Source: Fibrivirga algicola (GTDB taxonomy: Bacteria; Bacteroidota; Bacteroidia; Cytophagales; Spirosomataceae). From it: 64,000 bases of DNA. The stretch spans positions 434,001 to 498,000 of the forward strand of contig NZ_WAEL01000006.1 in the NCBI RefSeq assembly GCF_011742925.1, given 5' to 3'. How positions within the stretch are numbered: position 1 is the stretch's first letter; each line of letters begins with the position of its first letter. The notes beneath the pieces are model-generated. The model was not told the DNA's origin. It saw only the letters and a program-made list of their open reading frames with translations, and made no database searches. This document shows, piece after piece, positions 33,949-43,826 of the stretch. The translations under genes and the position numbers were made by a program.

Positions 33949-36900
33949 TTAGAACGCTGCGTTTAAGCCCAGGTTGAAGAATCGGGTTTGGGGAGCCCCG
34001 CCAATGGTTGTTTCCATGATCTGCCGTTCTTTGGCAACGGTCAGCAGGTCGGCGCCACTGGCGTAGATGCTCAGATCACGCACAAATTTGCCTGCCAGTA
34101 ACCGGCTCGGAAGGGCGTAGGTGATCTGTACACGCGACAAGTTGATGCGGTTGTTGCGATACAGCCAGAAGTCAGACGTGCGGATGTTGTTATCGTTGTT
34201 CAGGCTGGTGAGCCGTGGGTACGTTGCCGTTGCTGCGGTTTCGGGTGTCCAGCGATCACGCACAGCGGCTGAATACTTGTCATCGCCCCGAATCCAGAAA
34301 TACGAGTTGTTCTTCTGTGAGTAGGCTCCTTCGTTACCGGTGGCGATGGTGAAGAAGGTCCAGTTTTTCCATTTGGCCGTCAGGTGCACGCCAAACGTAA
34401 CCGGTGATCCGTTCCAGCCAGCCCGACCCAGATACACCTCATCACGGCTATCGATAATCTTGTCGCCGTTCTGGTCTACGTATTTAATGTCGCCCGGCTT
34501 TACCTGGCCGTACGACTGGGTGGCGCTGGCGGCAATGTCGCTTTCGTTGGCAAAGAGGCCATTGCTTTGCAGGCCGAAAATGGCGTCGAGCGGTTTGCCC
34601 ACCCGGTTCTGATAGGCGTTCTCGAAGTTTTCGGCGCGCTGGATGACTTTCGAACTGTAGAATGTACCCGTTACGCCCACCGTCCAGGCCACCTGCCCGA
34701 GCTGTTTGTTCAAGGCCAGGTTAAAATCGACGCCACTACGCTGATCGTTGTTGTAGTTTACGTATGGCAGGAATGAACTCTGCGGGAACCCGGTCACGAA
34801 GTAGTTCGGGTAAATCGTGGCGGCCTGCGTGATGATGCCGTCCATGCGGCTGAAGAAGTAGTTTGCGTTCAGCGAAATCAGCCGCTGGAAAAACGAACCC
34901 TCAAGGCCTACGTTGATGTCTTTGCGCTTGGCAAAGAACAGGTCGTTGTTTTCGCCACGACGCGAATCCGTTGTTCGGGTCAGGCTGCCGTCGCGCCAGC
35001 TGTACCACGTACCGTCGGCGTGGGTAAAGATGCCTTTGTAGAGGTAGTAGCCCGGAATGTCCAGATCGGTATGCAGGATGCCCGCCGATGCCGTCAGCTT
35101 CAGGTCATTCACAACCGACGAGCCCGACAGGAAGCCTTCTTCGCTGATGCGCCAGCCCGCCGACAGGGTGGGCGAGAACGCTGTCCGATTGCCCGGAGGC
35201 AGTTTGGCCGAGTAGAGCATGTTACCGCTAAAATCGAGGTAGTACTTCTGCCGGTAGTTATACGCCACCTGCAGGCCCATGTTCATGTGGCTTTGCGTAG
35301 CGTGGTATACCGCCGTTTCAGTGCGCTGATGCCCCGTGCCAACCAGAATTGCGTTGATGTTGTGGACATTGTTGATCCGGGTGGCGTAGTTGAACTGCCC
35401 GGAGAAGAACAGCGTCTGCTGCCGCCAGCTGTTACTCACGTTCTGCGTGCCGTTATTCCGGTCTTCGCCGAACTTCTGCATGCTGCTGATCAGATCGTTG
35501 CCAGCGTAGTTATTCCAGGTGGGCGAATATATCGCGTACTGGTTGGTGAACGCCAGGTTATACGACGAGGAGTAGTCGACCCCAATTCGGGTACCGAACG
35601 ACAGGCCGGGCAGCGTACTACCCAGATCGATGTTGATGGCGTTGGTAAACTGAAACTGACGGGTTGTTCCCTGGTTGTAGCCCGCCGCGTAGATGTCGGC
35701 AAAAGGGTTGGTCAGGTGCTGCTGCGTACCGCCCAACAGGTATTTGCCATCGATGAGGTAATTGCTGTTTTGAACCTGAATCTGCGATTGCGGATCGTTT
35801 TCTTCGATCATGCTGATTGGAATCAGCGGCGAGAACCGGTAAGGCCGCAACGTAGCAGCATTACTCCAGTAGTTACCATGCGCTGAGCGGTTATTGCTGA
35901 AGATTGCCGAGGCATCGACCGACGTGGTGATCTTGTCATTGAGACGCACATCGACATTCCCCCGAACGTTCAGGCGGGTGTTGTTGTCTTTTTTCGCTTC
36001 ACCGAAATTGATCAGCGAGTTCGAATGTGCAAAGCCGATGTTCGTGTAGAACCGCGCCCGGGAGTTGCCTCCGGAGATTTCGGTGATCGCATCGGTCCGG
36101 TTCGATACTTTCCGCAGGTACTCGGGCGAATAGTAGTCTACATTGGGGTACCGGTATGGATTGACGCCCGAATAGTGGTTCCAGATCGTTTCCGGCGTGT
36201 ATAGCTGGGCTAGTCCATCGTTGCGGCGGGCCTCATTATACAGGGTCATGTACTCGGCCGAGCCTACATAGTCGGGGTAGCCCTTGGGTACGTGTAGCCC
36301 CGTGTTGACCCGAACGTTGATCCGCTTCTCGTTGGCCACGCCTCGTTTGGTCGTGATCTGAATAACCCCCTTAGCCGCCCGGCTTCCGTACAGGGCCAGC
36401 GCTGCGGCTCCTTTCAGGACGGTGATCTGCTCGATTTCGGTTGCGTGAACGTCGGCAGTAGCGCTGCGAGGTACCCCATCGATCAGGACCATGTATTCGC
36501 CCATGCCCCAGATGTTGCCGTTGAAGCCGCCAACGAAAGCGCTCAGGTTATCCAGCGCACCCGTGGTGTAGTTCTTTTGCAGCAACGCAGGTACGTTCAC
36601 CGCCGACACGCCACCCAGCAGGTCTTTCCGGTTCACCTTGCGAAAAGCTACATTAACCAGATTAGCCGTTTCGTCGATACCCGCCAGAATGATCTCCCGC
36701 ATGTTGGTGTCGGCTACGGCTACGTGAGCCTGATACCCTTCGGCCGATACCTGTACGACCGATTTGGGGGCTACGGCCAGCGAAAAGGCGCCCAGGCTAT
36801 CCGTCGTGGTTTGTTCCTGGCCGGCATTAGCGCTGATGAGCGCGTTGGGCAGGGGCTTCCCCTCTGCATTCCGAACAACCGACCTGACCTCGACTTTCGG

Positions 36901-36978
36901 ATTGGTCTGCGCCTGTAACCCCAGCGTAGATAGGGTCAACAAGGCACAGACCGATGTGGTGACAACTAAGTGTTTCAT
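33949..36978 (-). CDS. xusC: SusC/RagA TonB-dependent outer-membrane channel (XusC-like)
   Basis: A 1009-residue outer-membrane protein with signal peptide 1-23 (GLQAQ), a carboxypeptidase-regulatory-like domain about 27-100 (VRNAEGKPLPNALISANAGQ), a plug about 110-220 (DNLSAFVGGFNG, MVLIDGVPRS, ITVLKGAAALALYGSRAAKG) and a 22-strand barrel ending RFFNLGLNAAF. There is no STN domain, so it does not signal to a FecR. It moves sugar across the outer membrane using TonB energy, paired with the SusD 33 bases downstream. A 172-base gap separates it from the first SusCD pair, where an internal promoter or processing point could lie; no clear signal is seen there. Second of two tandem pairs, hence xusC by order. 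Confidence 0.93.
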   Translation of the reverse strand: MKHLVVTTSVCALLTLSTLGLQAQTNPKVEVRSVVRNAEGKPLPNALISANAGQEQTTTDSLGAFSLAVAPKSVVQVSAEGYQAHVAVADTNMREIILAGIDETANLVNVAFRKVNRKDLLGGVSAVNVPALLQKNYTTGALDNLSAFVGGFNGNIWGMGEYMVLIDGVPRSATADVHATEIEQITVLKGAAALALYGSRAAKGVIQITTKRGVANEKRINVRVNTGLHVPKGYPDYVGSAEYMTLYNEARRNDGLAQLYTPETIWNHYSGVNPYRYPNVDYYSPEYLRKVSNRTDAITEISGGNSRARFYTNIGFAHSNSLINFGEAKKDNNTRLNVRGNVDVRLNDKITTSVDASAIFSNNRSAHGNYWSNAATLRPYRFSPLIPISMIEENDPQSQIQVQNSNYLIDGKYLLGGTQQHLTNPFADIYAAGYNQGTTRQFQFTNAINIDLGSTLPGLSFGTRIGVDYSSSYNLAFTNQYAIYSPTWNNYAGNDLISSMQKFGEDRNNGTQNVSNSWRQQTLFFSGQFNYATRINNVHNINAILVGTGHQRTETAVYHATQSHMNMGLQVAYNYRQKYYLDFSGNMLYSAKLPPGNRTAFSPTLSAGWRISEEGFLSGSSVVNDLKLTASAGILHTDLDIPGYYLYKGIFTHADGTWYSWRDGSLTRTTDSRRGENNDLFFAKRKDINVGLEGSFFQRLISLNANYFFSRMDGIITQAATIYPNYFVTGFPQSSFLPYVNYNNDQRSGVDFNLALNKQLGQVAWTVGVTGTFYSSKVIQRAENFENAYQNRVGKPLDAIFGLQSNGLFANESDIAASATQSYGQVKPGDIKYVDQNGDKIIDSRDEVYLGRAGWNGSPVTFGVHLTAKWKNWTFFTIATGNEGAYSQKNNSYFWIRGDDKYSAAVRDRWTPETAATATYPRLTSLNNDNNIRTSDFWLYRNNRINLSRVQITYALPSRLLAGKFVRDLSIYASGADLLTVAKERQIMETTIGGAPQTRFFNLGLNAAF

Positions 36979-37150
36979 GGTTCTGATTGGCTAACCGCCC
37001 CGAAAATCCCCCTCTGAATTGGTCATAGAGATGACGTTCAGACATGGCATGGCCTAGGGTGCACACGACAAAGGGCGGCACGCAGGGGATAGTCGGCGGT
37101 TAGGCGCGGCTTAGAAAAGTTTTCGTCAATTGGGTGTTTGAGCGTTGTGT

Positions 37151-39004
37151 TTACCAGCCTGGATTTTGTGGAAATGCCAGGTACATGCTCACGTCGACGA
37201 CCTTGAGGGGCAGCCAGTAGTGCTTGCTGTTCAGGCGTCGCTCCAGAATGACCCGCTCTTTCAGGTTGGCTACCTTGCCACCGGGCGCGCGATCGAAATC
37301 GTGGGCCGTCTTCAACGTATACGGACGCTCAGTCAGCAGCAGCCACCGGCGAAGGTCATTGAACCGGTGCCCTTCGAACGACAGTTCTACGGCGCGTTCA
37401 CGGATCAACTCACCCATGAAGGCATCTTTCGATCCCAGAAACTTCTGATTGACATCGGCCACGCCAGCCCGCCGCCGGATCTTGTTAACGGCCTCTACGG
37501 CAGTAATATAGCCGGGGAAGCTTCCGGTAGGCGACCCGTATCCGTGCAGGGCAGCTTCGGCATACATCAGGTACACGTCGGCCAAGCGCATGTAGCTCAG
37601 GTGAATGAAGTGCGACTGGTTATGCCCGTTGTCGTCATAGTTCGTCGTGCGGGGGATGAATTTACCAGTCAGGTACCCCGTCCGGCTACCGTTGTTATCG
37701 TCGCGGTAGCTGCCTTTAGTAAACAGGTTGGCGTATCGGTGTGCTTCGCGGGTGGCCGTGATGCCCTGAATCATTTTTACGCCGTCATAAATGATGTCTT
37801 TGTAAAAACGCGGGTCACGTCCTTTCCAGGGGTCTGTTGGGTCGTAACCTGACTCCGCATCGGCCTGCTCGGCATTCTTGATGGGCATCCCGTTGGCCAT
37901 GCCGTAATAGTTGACGTAGTTGGCCGTGGGCGAAAAGCAGACATTGCCCCCGTTGAACAGCACACCCGCTACGTATTGCTCGTTGAGACCCCAGCGGGTA
38001 GCGCCGCCATCGTAGGCGGGCGATTGCATGATGGCCTCCGGAAAACCGGGGATTTTGTAGCCCTGGTTCAGGGTGTAGTACACGCTCGACATCTCCGAGA
38101 AGTTGGCCAGCTTGTGCCAGGTCTGGCCGCTTTCGCTCATCTTGAGCAGGGTAGCAAAGGCCTCCGCCGCCTTCTTGCAAAGCTCGGCATCAAACGTTTT
38201 GCTGCCGGTCGACGCCATATTCATTAGCGGGCTGGCGGCGTACAGGTAGTTTTTGCCCATAAAGCCCAGCGCCATCACCTTGTTGATCCGCAACTGATTC
38301 TTGCCCAGAGTGCGCTTGCCGGCGTCGGTCTCATCCCAGTTGGTGGGAAGCAGTTCAGCCGCCGCCTTGAAATCTTCGGCTGCTTTCAGCGCCGTTTGCT
38401 GGTAGGTCAGGCGGGGCAGGTCGAGCTTCTGGTCGGCGGGTAACACCTTGTCGATGTATGGAAGGCCGCCAAAGTAGCTCATGAGCTGGAAGTGGAACCA
38501 GGCCCGGAAGAACAGCAACTGGCCTTTTACCAGGTTTTTCTCTTCTGGCGTTGCGTCAGTGAGCCGGTCGAGGTTTTCGAGGCCCATATTGGCTTTCCGG
38601 ATACCATACCAAGCCAGGGGCCAAAACCGTTTATTGAAGCGGTTGGTCCGGTCGAGGGTATTGCCCGGGCCGTCCATCCAGTTAGAGCCCCAGCCGTCGT
38701 TTTCACGCTGCCAGCCCCAGAAATCGCCATTGTCGATCTTATAGCCGAAGAAATGGGTTGACCCGGCCACGATGATCTCATCTTCGCCCCAGTTAAACGA
38801 ACCCTGCCAGTAAAACTTCGACGACTCGGGCAAGCAGTAGTACAGTTCTTCTACGTAGCCCTGAAAATTGACAAAGTTCTTGAAGGCATCTGTCGGCGAT
38901 ACCGTCGACTGGTTTTGCCGGTCGAGGTAGTCTTTGCAGGAAGGCAACACAAACAGCAGCGCTGCCAGTGCAAACCAGCCAATTGATTTTGTAAAGCGTT
39001 TCAT
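37151..39004 (-). CDS. xusB: SusD/RagB-family outer-membrane lipoprotein (XusB-like)
   Basis: A 617-residue SusD homologue, lipidated at Cys23 (LPSC). It shows RAWFHFQLMSYFGGLPYIDKV (about 175-195) of the N-terminal SusD fold and the C-terminal stretch LSYMRLADVYLMYAEAALHG, NKIRRRAGVADV and IRERAVELSFEGHRFNDLRRW, ending YLAFPQNPGW as SusD proteins often do. It binds xylan or large fragments at the surface and closes the 1053-residue SusC, which ends 14 bases before it. In the xus clusters the first SusD is the main xylan binder; that role is carried over here by position only. Length is at the upper end of the family, fitting extra binding loops. Confidence 0.93.
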   Translation of the reverse strand: MKRFTKSIGWFALAALLFVLPSCKDYLDRQNQSTVSPTDAFKNFVNFQGYVEELYYCLPESSKFYWQGSFNWGEDEIIVAGSTHFFGYKIDNGDFWGWQRENDGWGSNWMDGPGNTLDRTNRFNKRFWPLAWYGIRKANMGLENLDRLTDATPEEKNLVKGQLLFFRAWFHFQLMSYFGGLPYIDKVLPADQKLDLPRLTYQQTALKAAEDFKAAAELLPTNWDETDAGKRTLGKNQLRINKVMALGFMGKNYLYAASPLMNMASTGSKTFDAELCKKAAEAFATLLKMSESGQTWHKLANFSEMSSVYYTLNQGYKIPGFPEAIMQSPAYDGGATRWGLNEQYVAGVLFNGGNVCFSPTANYVNYYGMANGMPIKNAEQADAESGYDPTDPWKGRDPRFYKDIIYDGVKMIQGITATREAHRYANLFTKGSYRDDNNGSRTGYLTGKFIPRTTNYDDNGHNQSHFIHLSYMRLADVYLMYAEAALHGYGSPTGSFPGYITAVEAVNKIRRRAGVADVNQKFLGSKDAFMGELIRERAVELSFEGHRFNDLRRWLLLTERPYTLKTAHDFDRAPGGKVANLKERVILERRLNSKHYWLPLKVVDVSMYLAFPQNPGW

Positions 39005-39018
39005 GTGTTAGCTGTGCG

Positions 39019-42000
39019 TTACAGAGTAATGTTTATACCGAAGTTGAAGCGTTTCACGGTAGGGTAGGCACCCTGCGCTGCCCAGCCAGTACCGGCAAAG
39101 TTCGATTCGCGGTCGTCGGGCATTTTGGTCCAGAGCCAGAGGTTGTTACCGTTGGCGTAGACCCGCAGTGTGCGTACACCGAACCGTTCTACCCAGCCCC
39201 GATTGAAGGTGTAGGCGACCTCGGCGTTTTTCAGGCGTACATACGAGCCGTCATACATGTAGAAGTTGCCATAGGTCGATCCGTCGGTCGCCGTCATCAG
39301 GCGGGGCAGGGGCGAGTTGGCCGTCGGGTTATCTTTTGTCCAGTACGTACCCTGATCGTACACCGTGTTCAGACGCGACCCGAAGCTGGTGAACACCACC
39401 TGGCGGGTTACGTTGTTGACGCCGTAGAACTGAGCGAAGGCGCTGAACCCTTTCCATTCGAAACCAACCGTAGCGTTGTAGGTATTCTGGGGCCGGTTAG
39501 GGTAGCCGTAGGGGATGTTGTCGTACGTGTCAATTTTGCCGTCACCGTTGTAGTCAACGATTTGCAGGTTGCCGGGTAGCTTCTGCCGATCATTAGTGTT
39601 TTGTTCGGTGCTGCCATACAGTTCGTCCCAGGTGTTGTAGTAGCCGTGGCTGACATACGAGTAAGTCTGCCCAATCTGCTTGCCTTCTGTTTTGCGGTAA
39701 TCGGGCAGCAGGCTTGGGTTATCGGCTTCGAGGATCTGGTCTTTCGCGTGGGTCATGTTGGCATTACCCCACAACCTCAGCCCGCTGGGTAGCTGGTGGT
39801 TTACTTTGACCTCAAATTCGTAGCCTTTCACCCGTACTTTACCCAGGTTGGCTACTGGTGCGCTGGTACCGTAATACGACGGAATAGCCCGAGCCCCACC
39901 GGCAATGAGAATGTCGGTGCGGTAATCGTTGAAGAAGTCCAGACTACCGGATACCATACCGTTGAACAGTGAGAAGTCGGCACCCAGGTTGGTCTTCGTT
40001 ACCGATTCCCAGTGTACCGAAGGGTTACCAACTGATGACTCCCGGTACCAGACATATGGGCTGACATCCGAGTTGTTTTCGCCAATTTTGGCCTGCCCGT
40101 TATACGCCCACTGGGTCATATAGAGCCACCGCTGGTTGATGTTGTCATCACCGATTTTACCATACGATAGGCGCAGCTTGAGCAGGTCCAGGAATTTCAC
40201 TGGTTTCAGAAATGGCTCCTCCGACAGGAGCCAGCCTACTGCACCCGACGAGAAGAAGTGGAAGCGATTGTCGGCCCCGAACTTCTCAGAACCGTTGTAG
40301 GCACCGTTTACTTCGGCAAAGTACTTGCCCGCATAGTCGTAGGTGGTCCGGAATACCCAGTCTTCGCGGTAGTTGGGAATCTCGCTGCCCGAGGCCCGGT
40401 CTTCGCGGCTGAACAGCCCCATGGCACTACCCGTGTGCTTGTTCCAGGTTTTGTTGTAGTTCAGCTTAAGCTGGTAAAACAACCGGCGGTATGTGGCGCC
40501 ATTGTCCATCGCGCCCGCCTGTGGTGCCCACCGGATGGCTTCCTGAAAGTCGAACATATTGGCGGCATCGTAGGTAAACCGGTAGCGCGATTCGCCCGTG
40601 ACGGGGTCGATCCACTTGGTTTGTGGGTCGTTGTAGAGGTCGTTGATACCCCGCTGACTTTCTACGAAGCTATTATCCCACGAAACAGTACCTGAGGTAC
40701 TCAGGCCGTTCAGGATGGATTTCAAATCCTGATTCAGCGTAAAATCGGTAGTGATTCGGCTGGTGGTCCGCTTCATGATCCCGCTGCGGGCCAGATTCAG
40801 AATGGAGTTGGTTGCCGCTACGGGGTCTGCCGCGTAGTACCCCCAGGTGCCGTCAGAATAGCGCGGCATCATTACGTCGGGGGCTACACTGTAGGCACCC
40901 TGCCACATGTCGTATTCGCCGCCCGTAGCGCCCCAGGGGCTCTTTTTTACGCCGTTTGAGCTGGACAGGTTCGTTACCAGCAAGGTAGTCGGTGTTAGCT
41001 GGAAATCGAGGTTTGTCCGGACGTTGATCCGGTTGAAGCCGTAACCTGCCTGATACCCCCGGTTGTTATCCCACTCTTTGAAGATGTCGCCATCCATCAG
41101 GAAGTCAGCCGAGGCGAAGTACTTCACAAATGACGTACCTCCCGATACATTGAGGTTGGCGCTATACGACTGCGTAACGGGCTTGAACATCTCTTTGGCC
41201 CAGTCTACGTTAGGGTAGCGCTCCGCTTCGGCCAGGTTTGCCGGGTTCCGGTACCTGTTCAGGATTTCGTAGGGCGTGTAGGTAGCCCATCCCGCCGATT
41301 CGAGGCCTAATTCGCTTTCAATTACCTGATTACGAATGCGCCGGGCATCGTAGGAATCGAATTTGTTGGGCAGCGCCGAGGGCGATTTCAGGGTGTAGTC
41401 GGCGCGGACGTTGATGTTTGCTTTGCCTTCTTTACCCCGTTTGGTTGTAATCAGGATAACCCCGTTGGCACCTTTTACCCCGAAAACGGCCGTTGCCGAT
41501 GCATCTTTCAGAACCGAAATAGTTTCGATCGACGAGATGTCGACGCTGTTCATAGGTCGTTCGATACCGTCGACCAGAATGAGCGGCGAGCTGTTATTCC
41601 ACGAGCTCAGACCCCGAATCAGAATGCGCGGATCTTCTTCGCCGGGCATGCCGGTACTCGACGTGGTGATCACCCCAGGTACGTTGCCGGTCAGCGCTGA
41701 CCCTACGCTATATACGCCCCCGGCGCGTTCGAGCACCTTTCCGGTCGTTTGCGAGATGGCCCCCACCACACTTTGCTTCTTTTGCTGGGCGTATCCGACT
41801 ACCACCGTTTCGGCGAGGGTAATGTCTCCCCCGGAGAGCACCACTTTGATGGTTCCGCTCTTTTCAACGGTGACCTCCTGCGGCTTCGAACCGAGATACG
41901 AAACCGTCAGTGTTTGTTTGCCAGCAGGGATTTTCAGGGTGAATTCGCCGTTAACATCCGATGTGGTACCGGTTGTCGTATTCTTCAGAATCACATAAGC

Positions 42001-42180
42001 CCCGAACAACGGCTTCTGCTGTTCATCCAGGACTACCCCTTTTACGGTTTGACTCTCCTGGGCTAGTACCAACTGGCTGCTCATTAAAAAGCACACCATC
42101 GCAATCCAGCACCCAATCAGGCGGGTACTATTTATTCCTTTTCTGGAAAATTGGTCTAAGCACTGTATAGTTTTAATCAT
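39019..42180 (-). CDS. xusA: SusC/RagA TonB-dependent outer-membrane channel (XusA-like), first gene of the xylan locus
   Basis: A 1053-residue channel. The signal peptide has a long charged lead and ends at about 40 (QLVLAQ); a carboxypeptidase-regulatory-like domain follows at about 46-120 (VKGVVLDEQQKPLFGAYVIL, TSDVNGEFTLKIPAG), then ETVVVGYAQQKKQSVVGAI, a plug with ILVDGIERP and ISVLKDASATAVFGVKGANG, and a barrel ending FNFGINITL. No STN domain. It is the promoter-proximal gene of a 41.7-kb co-directional run, with 946 bases of non-coding DNA upstream where the main promoter should be. It pairs with the SusD 14 bases downstream. Work on Prevotella and Bacteroides shows this pair strongly induced by xylan; that is transferred here by order and enzymes. 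Confidence 0.93.
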   Translation of the reverse strand: MIKTIQCLDQFSRKGINSTRLIGCWIAMVCFLMSSQLVLAQESQTVKGVVLDEQQKPLFGAYVILKNTTTGTTSDVNGEFTLKIPAGKQTLTVSYLGSKPQEVTVEKSGTIKVVLSGGDITLAETVVVGYAQQKKQSVVGAISQTTGKVLERAGGVYSVGSALTGNVPGVITTSSTGMPGEEDPRILIRGLSSWNNSSPLILVDGIERPMNSVDISSIETISVLKDASATAVFGVKGANGVILITTKRGKEGKANINVRADYTLKSPSALPNKFDSYDARRIRNQVIESELGLESAGWATYTPYEILNRYRNPANLAEAERYPNVDWAKEMFKPVTQSYSANLNVSGGTSFVKYFASADFLMDGDIFKEWDNNRGYQAGYGFNRINVRTNLDFQLTPTTLLVTNLSSSNGVKKSPWGATGGEYDMWQGAYSVAPDVMMPRYSDGTWGYYAADPVAATNSILNLARSGIMKRTTSRITTDFTLNQDLKSILNGLSTSGTVSWDNSFVESQRGINDLYNDPQTKWIDPVTGESRYRFTYDAANMFDFQEAIRWAPQAGAMDNGATYRRLFYQLKLNYNKTWNKHTGSAMGLFSREDRASGSEIPNYREDWVFRTTYDYAGKYFAEVNGAYNGSEKFGADNRFHFFSSGAVGWLLSEEPFLKPVKFLDLLKLRLSYGKIGDDNINQRWLYMTQWAYNGQAKIGENNSDVSPYVWYRESSVGNPSVHWESVTKTNLGADFSLFNGMVSGSLDFFNDYRTDILIAGGARAIPSYYGTSAPVANLGKVRVKGYEFEVKVNHQLPSGLRLWGNANMTHAKDQILEADNPSLLPDYRKTEGKQIGQTYSYVSHGYYNTWDELYGSTEQNTNDRQKLPGNLQIVDYNGDGKIDTYDNIPYGYPNRPQNTYNATVGFEWKGFSAFAQFYGVNNVTRQVVFTSFGSRLNTVYDQGTYWTKDNPTANSPLPRLMTATDGSTYGNFYMYDGSYVRLKNAEVAYTFNRGWVERFGVRTLRVYANGNNLWLWTKMPDDRESNFAGTGWAAQGAYPTVKRFNFGINITL

Positions 42181-43126
42181 TTCACTTTCGTTGAGTGAGA
42201 TTTGCGTTAAAAACTCAAAAATTTAGTGAGTCTAATTGCCCTTCTGATTGGCGCATAAATTGCATAGTGTAGGCAGTACGACGATTAATTTCTGTCATAT
42301 AAGAAAAAGAGTTAAGGGTTGAAGGAGTACTGAACGATTGAATTTTCGTAAAACAATTAGAAAAATAGCGTGTTTACTCGGTAGCTAGTCTCGACTTAAT
42401 TTTGCTCATCCCATTTCGTTATAATTCTTTCCTGTTCCCGTCTCTGCGCCAAAGCGGGCGAGAGATGAGTATATAAGTCAATAATTAATGCTAGCTGATT
42501 AGAAGTAATTTCAGCTACTATCTGTAAAAAGAATCGACCACAGTATCTGTTAAGTCGCTTGCCTTTATTCAGTTTGTTTTCGCAATACGGTATGTTGTGA
42601 AGTGGGGCATTCTCTGTAACGCTGGGAGACAGAACGATTACGAGGTAGAGTACTTCGTAGAGTGACTATCGTTGGGAAGCCTGAAATGATATTATTCAAT
42701 AAATTCATTCTATCGGCTTATTCCATGAGCAGAGCCAATTGGACGCTTACCAACTGAGGTCAAAAGTATATTAGCATAATGCAATAAGCTTCAAGGGCAT
42801 GTTACAAACACAATTGCCTATGTTACATGCTCGTAAAATAATTACAAAAAACGCCCTGATAAGCCGCTGGGGCCTGTTTTGTGCTGTTTGATTAACTTTA
42901 CTACGACGTATGATAGGCCTTGATTTGCTTCCTGTTCTAGTGTCAGGGGGGGCATTATGTTACATATGGACTTCGCCAATTTGCTGCCTGTTAGCTCATC
43001 TGGATTACGTACCTATTTTATCGCTTTATCCGTGGTAGTAATATGCCTTCCTTTTTGGCTAACCGTTACTGTTTTTAGAAAGAATTAGCGTACCCTACTG
43101 GTTATAATCTGCGTTATATTTGAGTT
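42181..43126. other. Divergent intergenic region, 946 bp, no gene seen
   Basis: This AT-rich stretch separates the minus-strand xylan locus from the plus-strand ECF sigma gene, so it must carry both promoters. No supported reading frame was found. It contains three copies of ATGTTACA on the plus strand, at 42799, 42820 and 42957; the first two are spaced exactly 21 bases start to start. A TAnnTTTG-type box is on the minus strand at 42761-42768. A xusA leader from there would be about 575 bases long. Confidence 0.7.
42761..42827 (-). promoter_or_regulatory. Candidate regulated promoter of the xylan locus with paired activator sites
   Basis: Read on the minus strand, TGTAACAT occurs at 42827-42820 and again at 42806-42799, two helical turns apart, then a TTG at 42794-42792, then TACTTTTG at 42768-42761. 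The last matches the Bacteroidetes -7 element TAnnTTTG. The TTG lies 23 bases before it, slightly more than the usual spacing, as is common where an activator helps. The direct repeats sit where an AraC-type HTCS would contact polymerase. All functional meaning is inference. Confidence 0.4.
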
Positions 43127-43747
43127 ATGAAGAAGTTCACCCTATTCAACTCTAAAACGCAGCCCTGTGAGAGTGGTCAGGACGAACAAGTATGGCAGGC
43201 GTTTAAGCGGGGAGATGCACTTGCCTATGCTGATTTAGTTAATATATATTATCCTATATTATTAAAATATGGTTTACGCCTTTCTAACGATGCTGACGTT
43301 GTGAAAGATTGTTTGCACAATCTTTTTATTGATATATGGAATCGCCGTGAGCGGCTAAACGAAGTGCGTTCTATAAAAGCATACTTGTTAACATCCTTAC
43401 GTAGGCAGCTTTACAAAGAAATACAGCGATCCCAGCGAATATTTTCAGTTGATACTTCTTTTGATGAATACGATTTTCAGGTTCAATTCGCAATCGAAAC
43501 CGATATAATCGATAAAGAGCGGAACGACGAAAATTTGTCTAAGTTGAAGGCCAATCTGGCGCAATTGTCGAAACGTCAGCGGGAAGCTATATACCTGCGG
43601 TTTTATCAGGCTCTGGACTATGAGGATATCGCGCAGATTATGGCTATCAACCAGCATTCAGCTGTGAACCTGATCTACGAGGCCCTGAAGCTGCTTCGTA
43701 AATACTGGGTGAGCTTATTCATGGTCATCCACTTCACCTGCCTGTAA
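43127..43747 (+). CDS. ECF RNA polymerase sigma factor (FecI/RpoE-like)
   Basis: A 206-residue group 4 sigma factor. Region 2 spans about 28-95 (DALAYADLVNIYYPILLKYG, VKDCLHNLFIDIWNRRERL, SIKAYLLTSLRRQLY) and region 4 about 140-195 (LSKRQREAIYLRFYQALDYEDIAQIM, QHSAVNLIYEALKLLRKYWV). It would direct polymerase to the promoter of its own SusC operon when freed by the FecR protein encoded 79 bases downstream. No signal or membrane segment apart from a mildly hydrophobic tail (SLFMVIHFTC). It is head-to-head with the xylan SusC gene across a 946-base gap. Start chosen at the first ATG, as region 2 follows normally. Its twin is at 60490-61086. Confidence 0.92.
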   Translation: MKKFTLFNSKTQPCESGQDEQVWQAFKRGDALAYADLVNIYYPILLKYGLRLSNDADVVKDCLHNLFIDIWNRRERLNEVRSIKAYLLTSLRRQLYKEIQRSQRIFSVDTSFDEYDFQVQFAIETDIIDKERNDENLSKLKANLAQLSKRQREAIYLRFYQALDYEDIAQIMAINQHSAVNLIYEALKLLRKYWVSLFMVIHFTCL

Positions 43748-43826
43748 TTTTTTTTCAATTTTTTTTAGGACTATTCCCACCCAGGCCGCTCTTACCTGTA
43801 AGAGGCTGTAACTCTGTGTCTAGCTG

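Noticed and set aside
35020-35886. Long open frame of 288 codons on the plus strand
   Set aside because: It lies wholly antisense to the SusC gene, has no domain pattern and a composition of a shadow frame. Similar antisense frames at 31183-31914 and 33337-33876 were dropped for the same reason.
36979-37150. Internal promoter between the two xylan SusCD pairs
   Set aside because: The 172-base gap is long enough, but I see no TAnnTTTG box or repeat in it that would support a call.
43115-43122. Perfect TAnnTTTG box (TATATTTG) just before the ECF sigma gene
   Set aside because: It ends only four bases before the ATG, which would put the transcription start inside the coding region; no TTG element lies at the right distance.
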